Source: Metaphire vulgaris
Taxonomy: Eukaryota > Annelida > Clitellata > Crassiclitellata > Megascolecidae
NCBI GenBank assembly: GCA_018105865.1
Contig: CM030848.1
Span: forward strand, 12,424,199-12,488,198
DNA length: 64,000 bases
Reading direction: 5' to 3'
In this document: piece by piece, positions 59,001-64,000 of the stretch
How positions within the stretch are numbered: the stretch's first letter is position 1
Layout of the letters: each line of letters starts with the position of its first letter
The notes under the pieces: generated by a model
Told to the model about the DNA's origin: nothing
The model's database searches: none
The model's input: the letters and a program-made list of their open reading frames with translations, nothing else
Translations under genes and position numbers: made by a program

Positions 59001-59908
59001 CTGTCAACGATTTCCACATTGAAAAAAACACAACTATTACCGACACACTCTAGATTACACTTGCAGATTTTGATTAATATTATTATTAATTATTATTTAC
59101 CGTATGTATTTCTCAGTTGGACAAATTCTTGAAAGAGAGGAGAGTCAGTGAAGAGGCTTGCAAAGACTTCGTCTACATTGACGTGGAACACCTCATCGAT
59201 CAAATGGATGTCAAAATGTTCGTGTCCTGTGCACATCAAATGTCCTGCAAATATTCAGGAAGAAAATTTTGAAATAACAAATGATGCTCGCATTGGATTT
59301 CAAAAACTTTAAGACTGCACAAGCAGTTAATACTTCAGATAGGCATCAGTTATCATTTCCAGAGTAAACAATGTCTTCATGATAATTATAAATATATTGG
59401 CACCATAAAAATGCATGGATTTCGACACAGTTCTATTCCATTTAACTTAAATATCCAGCTGAATAAAAGAATAAAAGAATCAGAATAATTATTTCATGTG
59501 AATTATTTGTCATCGTTTGTTTGACAATGCTGTCAACAACAGGTGAATAAATTTTTGTCAGCCCAATTCACAAACTTAAACCTCAGACTCCAAATGAGCA
59601 GAGACACAGAGTAAGATAAAAAAATTAACGGTTCACGATATCATCCCAACATGGATCATTGTTTAGATCTTCTTTTCTTCAACAAAATTGTTAAGCTCTG
59701 CAAGAAAATCATTTAGTTGTACCTTCTTCCCGCAATCACGATTTTCGGGTATTATAAGCAAACATTTACACAATTACTACCAGGACTACATACTGTACAA
59801 AACTATATGTTGCCTGAAAGTTCAATTGTAAATGCAGTCATTTGTCATACCTGTCAACTGTGTGCCACTGGTTACGTAATTATTATTAACGGCGTCTTCT
59901 ATGTCCAT
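53170..59908 (-). CDS. Aster/GRAMD1-like protein with VASt domain, no GRAM domain
   Basis: VASt (StART-like) domains of Aster/GRAMD1 proteins move cholesterol from plasma membrane to ER. Eight minus-strand exons: 59851-59908, 59101-59244, 58043-58167, 56656-56848, 55051-55104, 54036-54230, 53523-53592, 53170-53269; every phase fits, 312 aa. VASt spans about 23-175: EVFHVNVDEVFASLFTDSP, SYTLSINYSLGPKC, DADCYNGGVPYADDFFTTVR, HIWGLIK. A basic Ser/Arg linker follows (FRRESERRKREKNR), then one membrane span at 272-298 (MSVFVVVVFLVVVNLMLFYQ) and a short tail, as in GRAMD1. GRAMD1 normally carries a GRAM domain before VASt; here the first exon (MDIEDAVNNNYVTSGTQLTG) goes straight into VASt and POLE4 starts 770 bp away on the other strand. 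An upstream alternative start outside what I can detect is possible. Poly(A) signal at 53078-53083. Confidence 0.9.
53646..53864. mobile_element. hAT-like MITE, 219 bp, exact 8-bp duplication
   Basis: Left CAGTGGTCAGAGAACC, right TTCCCCGACCTCTG, flanked on both sides by TCCTAGAG. In an intron of the VASt gene. Confidence 0.85.
54757..54921 (+). repeat. two (TTA)n tracts around a short spacer
   Basis: 54757-54800 and 54870-54921, separated by GGTGCCATGCATTGC...CTTCCACTTTTTC. Confidence 0.9.
56018..56063 (+). repeat. (TTA)n microsatellite
   Basis: About 15 units, preceded by CAGTTAATCAGTT. Confidence 0.95.
56114..56292. mobile_element. hAT-like MITE, 179 bp
   Basis: Left CAGGAGGGTGCGATTTG, right CAAATCGCGCCCTG, duplication CTCGTGAC / CTCATGAC. 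Sister copy of 26792-26970. Confidence 0.85.
58247..58320. mobile_element. TTAA mini-element, subfamily A, left end lost
   Basis: Core GTAACTCAATGTAAAATGGA and right end CCCCAGTTAAGGGGTTAA are intact; the left CCCC end is missing. Confidence 0.78.
58322..58410 (-). repeat. SINE-like repeat, reverse copy
   Basis: CTTCTATAGCGCCACTTC then CACACCAAATCCAAAT, the reverse of the unit at 2939-3033. Confidence 0.6.
58546..58728. mobile_element. hAT-like MITE, 183 bp, exact 8-bp duplication
   Basis: CAGTGGTGGCTC / GAGCCGCCACTG, flanked on both sides by GCAAACAG. Opposite orientation to 4610-4795. Confidence 0.92.
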
Positions 59909-60677
59909 GATCGCAACGCAACCTCACTGTTTTCAGTTACAGACGACTCTCGACTCCAGGAAAGTAAAAGTAAATGTCCTAGAGAGTTGTCAAGCCGCGA
60001 CAGGTACCAGATAAACGACTTCCCATCTGTCTAGATGCTAGTTACCTTTCAGGTAAACCTCGATCACCAGTCGCCTTAAGGCACTTGGTATTGTTATGTC
60101 TGGGCAAATTTATTTATAATAAAATATTCCTGCGGACACCACCTGCAGCGAATGTAACCTCGTCGCCGGCTTCTGTGGCGCCATCTCGTGATGATCAGAG
60201 CTGCCAGTTCACAAAGGTCAGGGCAACCAACCCGACCTTGGTGTTAATTCGTCAAGGTCAGGTTGGTGAATGGTGGTTGGCGAGTGAGCACAGGTAAAAC
60301 TGCTAATACTTAACTGAAAATGGCTTTGTCATCTAAATCACAACAACCAATTCCGGCATGATTACCGATAATGGAATTTCATTCATAGACAACTACCAAG
60401 AACATGATTTATGACTACAATTTTACTCAAGAGACCATCAAAGCACGAGCGTGCGCAGATTGCAGAATGCAATATAGAATGGCGCTAGATAAGTTTCATG
60501 ATCGTTTGAAAGCAAACGTGAAAAATCTTCCAATGTTAATCGTGATTCTTGCCGTTCTTGTCTAGTAATTTACTGTCCTCAGTCTATGTTATAAACAGTG
60601 TTGTTGAACCATAGATTTATTACAATACACAATGATATTAAAGTCTATGTGTTGAACTAAGTCTTGTTGTTTTGTTG
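59909..60677. promoter_or_regulatory. divergent promoter region, VASt protein / POLE4
   Basis: 769 bp between opposed start codons. It holds moderately GC-rich stretches near 60140-60290; no clear core elements. Confidence 0.45.
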
Positions 60678-63242
60678 ATGATGGCGGGAACCGAAGAGGA
60701 TATTTTCGCCGAAGATTGCGTCGAAGAAACGATCGAAAATGGAGAAAACGAGCAGGAAGAAGACCAGGACAACGACGGTCAACTGGAAAAGACGGAGCGG
60801 CTTGTCCGCCTTCCTCTCACCCGGATCAAGATCATCATGAAGACAGATCCAGATGTCACGCTCTCCAGCCAAGATGCCGTATTCCTTATAGCCAAGGCCA
60901 CGGCAAGGTCTTAGACTCGAATAATAATCAGTGCTTCCCATTTTGGGTCAACCTTAAGACTGGATGTATATTAGAAACCGCTGAATTTTAAATATTTATT
61001 ATGTGTAACAATGGCAGTAAATCCGTCAATGGTTTTTGTTGTTTGTCTTCACACTTTTCCCATCTTTCTCATGTTTGCATATGGACGAATACTGTGAGTC
61101 TGTGACACTCTAGCAGTGGCAGTTCCAAGAACTCTTGGTGGAGGAGCAATAAATTTCTAGGAAGATTCCACCAATTGTCAAAAGAATTATATGTAAACGG
61201 TTTAGAAGAAGTCTGTAGGTTTGATTTATAAAATATAATGTTCAGAATTGACAATGTATAAAAGCCATTTAAGTCTGGTTGTACAAAGTTATAGTGCACA
61301 ATCAACAACTGCACAATGACTTTTCGATTTATGCTTATTATCAACAATTACATACGACAATTTGCACTTTGACCAACCTGTAGTTAGTAAGTATACTATT
61401 ATATTAAGGTCATCATCATCATTTCCTCTTTCCTTCATTAGTTGAAGATGAGGTGATTATATTAAGGTACCGAGAAATAAATAACCCAAAAATTTTCTCA
61501 GAAATTCATCAACACCACACATGCATTTTTGGTGAACCGGTGTGGGGTGATGCATCCCCAGTGTGGAATCGCTCCTGCACTTTAGCATGTATTATGTCAA
61601 ATTGTCGGCATAAAATATGGAATAAGCATACTTTGGATATAATCTACTCTCAAATATTTTTAGATTGACATTGACTTTGATTGTTTTGCATAGGAATTAT
61701 TCATTCAAGATCTTGCTAAAGAAGTCTTCACATTTACCTTAGAAGCAAAACGAAAAACTGTGCAACGAAAGGATGTCGGTGAGTATCAGATACTCAGTAT
61801 ACAGATACTCAGTATACAGTAAATTTGTGAGCCATAGAATTAATGTCTTTGTATTTTTTGCTTTACTGTAGTGATATATTCATTATAACATTTATGTTTT
61901 ATAATTTTGAATCTTGAAGAAAGTGTTGCTGTATTAAATGATCAAAGTATACTTGATAAACCTTGCTTAATTAAATGCTTTGTATTCTTTCATGTCTTTT
62001 TCATTTCAAGATATGGCAATCGAACAAAATGATGTTCTTGCATTTCTGGAAGGTAATTACATGAAGTTCTAAAAAATCATGTTATAAAACGTTTGTATAG
62101 TTAGTTTAGATTTTGCAGTTGAAGGATTGAATGCTATTATTTTACTTTTAATTCCACCTATGATCGACAATTTGAATTCAATATTTCTAAACCAGAAATT
62201 TAAGATCTATATGCTCAAGATATTCAAAATAGAGCAATGTTGAACAGGAGTAGTTCTCTTCAGTGATGAAGCCACATTTTGCATTCAGGTGACCATGGCA
62301 AAACGTACAGTCAAACCTATAGTTATCTTGCCCCTTGTTATGTCGCCACCCTTGCCAAATTTGAACACCCGACGGATCTGGGCGGGATAACGGGGTATTA
62401 CTGTATGCAGAGAAATACAGTAAAACCTCTTTAGCCCGCCACTATTCAGGGTGAAACCTAGTTTAGTTATACAATGCTCACTACTGAAACTACAGTAGGT
62501 CCCCTCACGCACGGGGCGGGGATGAGTGCCCCGCGGATACCAGTAGGGACGGGTCAGCTCATGAACAAATGACAAGTTGCTATATATTCACTTATAGATG
62601 GCAGGTCAGCTACCAGAAACTGTAAACTTGTAAAGGAAAAGGCTCTAAGCTAGTAGGCTGCGTCGGTGTTTATTGTTGATAATGCAGACCAGAGTACCTG
62701 CTGCACAGCAGCATTGGTGTTACAGGTGAAAAGTTTTGTAAATCCGATCCATTCTCTGCTGCCCACTGGGACTGCTGGGTTGGAGACAAAAGCCAGCTGG
62801 AGCAGCTGTTTCGGGTCAGATTATTGCCCCTCCCCGTGCAGACATCTACAATCCCTTCACCAGTCATTAGCTGACAGGTTAATAGCTGATTATCAACACC
62901 GATGTATTCATTGCGGGGGAGGGGAAGGGTTCTTTATTTGTAAACAGTATTTTTAGGTCAAACTCTGTTGATTCATAGCAAAAGAGGTCATAATTAGGCA
63001 TGGAATTTTTTGAAAGTTTGTCAGGAATTAAATGAGTTATTTTACATGAGTGGAAATCCGTTCTTGACCCATCAACGAGAGGGGAGTTTTCCATACTAAG
63101 AGGTTTTACTGTACATTGGTGTTCTAGAGAAATGCATGGTGCCATCAGCTGAGCAGCTGTTTACTGTCAATTATTTCACACCACTGTGCATAGATTTTTG
63201 CTGTGTTCTTTATTTCTATTTTTAGGTACTCTGGATTCATAG
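60678..63242 (+). CDS. POLE4: DNA polymerase epsilon subunit 4 (histone-fold)
   Basis: Histone-fold subunit that pairs with POLE3 in DNA polymerase epsilon. Four plus-strand exons: 60678-60902, 61694-61778, 62011-62052, 63226-63242, giving 122 aa (human 117). The acidic N-terminus is followed by the fold: RLVRLPLTRIKIIMKTDPDV, TLSSQDAVFLIAKAT, ELFIQDLAKEVF, KRKTVQRKD, and the ending AFLEGTLDS, which matches human FLEGTLD. The first intron has no GT donor that keeps frame; ACG-GCAAGG at 60903 fits a GC-AG intron and gives the exact family sequence. A second in-frame ATG at 60681 would start MAGTEED. The last exon is only 17 bp. A possible poly(A) signal is at 63793-63798. Confidence 0.94.
62308..62403. 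mobile_element. pogo-like MITE, 96 bp
   Basis: CAGTCAAACCTATAGTTATC at the left and GGATAACGGGGTATTACTG at the right, with TA on both sides. In POLE4 intron 3. Confidence 0.7.
62418..63111. mobile_element. pogo/Tigger-like element, 694 bp, non-coding
   Basis: CAGTAAAACCTCTTTAG / (reversed) CAGTAAAACCTCTTAG, flanked by TA. Frames inside resemble no transposase. Immediately follows the 96-bp element. Confidence 0.75.
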
Positions 63243-63800
63243 ATGTTGGCAGTTGGTGAATGTGTTTGTCAGGAATTAAAAGACCAAGAAACAGTTTTCC
63301 ATACTAAATTGTAGAAGACAGTGAAATCTTGAGCATTTTCAATCTGTAGGACATATTGATTTGTGTTTCATTATTTTGTGCGTATTCAAAAGCGGCAACA
63401 TGCATTTGAGTCATTGATGTCATAGATGCTTATGAACTTTTTCTATTATGTATTTTATATAGTCACAATAAGAATTGCTGACTCTTTTTAATTGTCACTG
63501 ATGTCAATTAGATGATTAAGTGCTAGGAAATCGGACAATGATGTTGACGATCAAACAGTCACCTTCTGTACATTTTCAAGTGACAATTAATTCTGCTAAA
63601 TTGGTGAAAATGGGTTTGTGAATACAAGTGTGATATTTTACTGTTTTGTGTTGACTTCTTTATTTTGTCTTTCCTTTTGTTACTGCATTAACAACACTGT
63701 ACCAGCAATTTACAGACCATTTCAAGCTTTCTAGACTTTAGGGGTAGTTTATGTATTGTCAGAATTAAATACTGTATTTCATCTACTGCAAAATAAAGTA
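63243..63800 (+). other. POLE4 3' UTR / downstream
   Basis: AT-rich, no frame of note, ends with AATAAA at 63793 next to a SINE-like repeat. Confidence 0.5.
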
Positions 63801-64000
63801 AGTTCAATCAATCAATAAACTTCTATGGCGCCACTATCATAATGCCCAGGGCATCAGCCGATGGCGCACCAAATCCAAATAGAATTAGAGCCAGGTCAAT
63901 CCAGAAGATCAGTCAGAACAGCGGGGGAGCAATCTAAGGGGGATAAGCCAAGTCAAACAGGTAAGTTTTAAGACCAGATCTAAAAGATGTAGTTCTGTAG
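63801..64000 (-). repeat. SINE-like repeat, reverse copy, runs off the window
   Basis: Starts with CAATCAATCAATAAAC, then CTATGGCGCCACTATC and GGCGCACCAAATCC; the most complete copy of the family at 2939 and 58322. Confidence 0.6.

Noticed and set aside
62666..62956. 96-aa plus frame
   Set aside because: Inside the non-coding pogo-type element, no transposase similarity.

Overview
This is animal nuclear DNA: AT-rich, with short coding exons split by GT-AG introns of 0.1-6 kb, many simple repeats and many small DNA transposons. I could assemble ten spliced protein genes by joining exons whose phases fit and whose products match known families. One further two-exon small gene is only a candidate. 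Protein similarity points to a bilaterian, probably a marine invertebrate. The sequence alone does not let me name the phylum. There is no sign of bacterial organisation, CRISPR, rRNA or a convincing tRNA.

Layout. 1-3.3 kb: 5' part of HAUS1 (augmin subunit, minus; its 3' end lies off the left edge). 5.5-7.0 kb: SPSB (SPRY + SOCS box, minus). 8.0-19.3 kb: NADK (NAD kinase, plus, ten exons). 22.3-24.8 kb: a divergent UBE2M/UBC12-like E2 (minus) whose single intron holds a decayed Tc1 transposon. 26.5-30.8 kb: CALML4-like calmodulin relative (minus), with a wrecked piggyBac element in an intron. 31.6-34.9 kb: a 102-aa single-pass, probably mitochondrial protein (plus). 36.3-39.3 kb: a LEM-like domain joined to a transthyretin/HIU-hydrolase fold that has lost its catalytic residues (plus). 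41.0-48.8 kb: cytosolic-type prolyl-tRNA synthetase with one N-terminal WHEP domain and no GluRS half (minus). 53.2-59.9 kb: an Aster/GRAMD1 relative with VASt domain and membrane anchor but no GRAM domain (minus). 60.7-63.2 kb: POLE4 (plus), with a GC-AG intron.

Three gene pairs are head-to-head across 0.75-1.0 kb (SPSB/NADK, CALML4-like/small mitochondrial protein, VASt protein/POLE4), which suggests shared promoter regions. The genes are housekeeping functions (spindle microtubules, ubiquitin-type transfer, NADP supply, translation, sterol transfer, replication) and do not form a pathway.

The accessory layer is the most unusual part. At least a dozen copies of an ~80-bp element, bounded on both sides by TTAA and sharing its end sequence with the local piggyBac relic, are scattered through the window. 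Several hAT-type MITEs keep exact or near-exact 8-bp target duplications. There are also pogo/Tigger-like and mariner-like MITEs, LINE 3' ends with ATG/GAT tails, and an inverted-repeat element carrying TTAGGG-type repeats. The strongest candidates for something undescribed are the LEM-transthyretin-like fusion, the GRAM-less VASt protein and the TTAA mini-element family.
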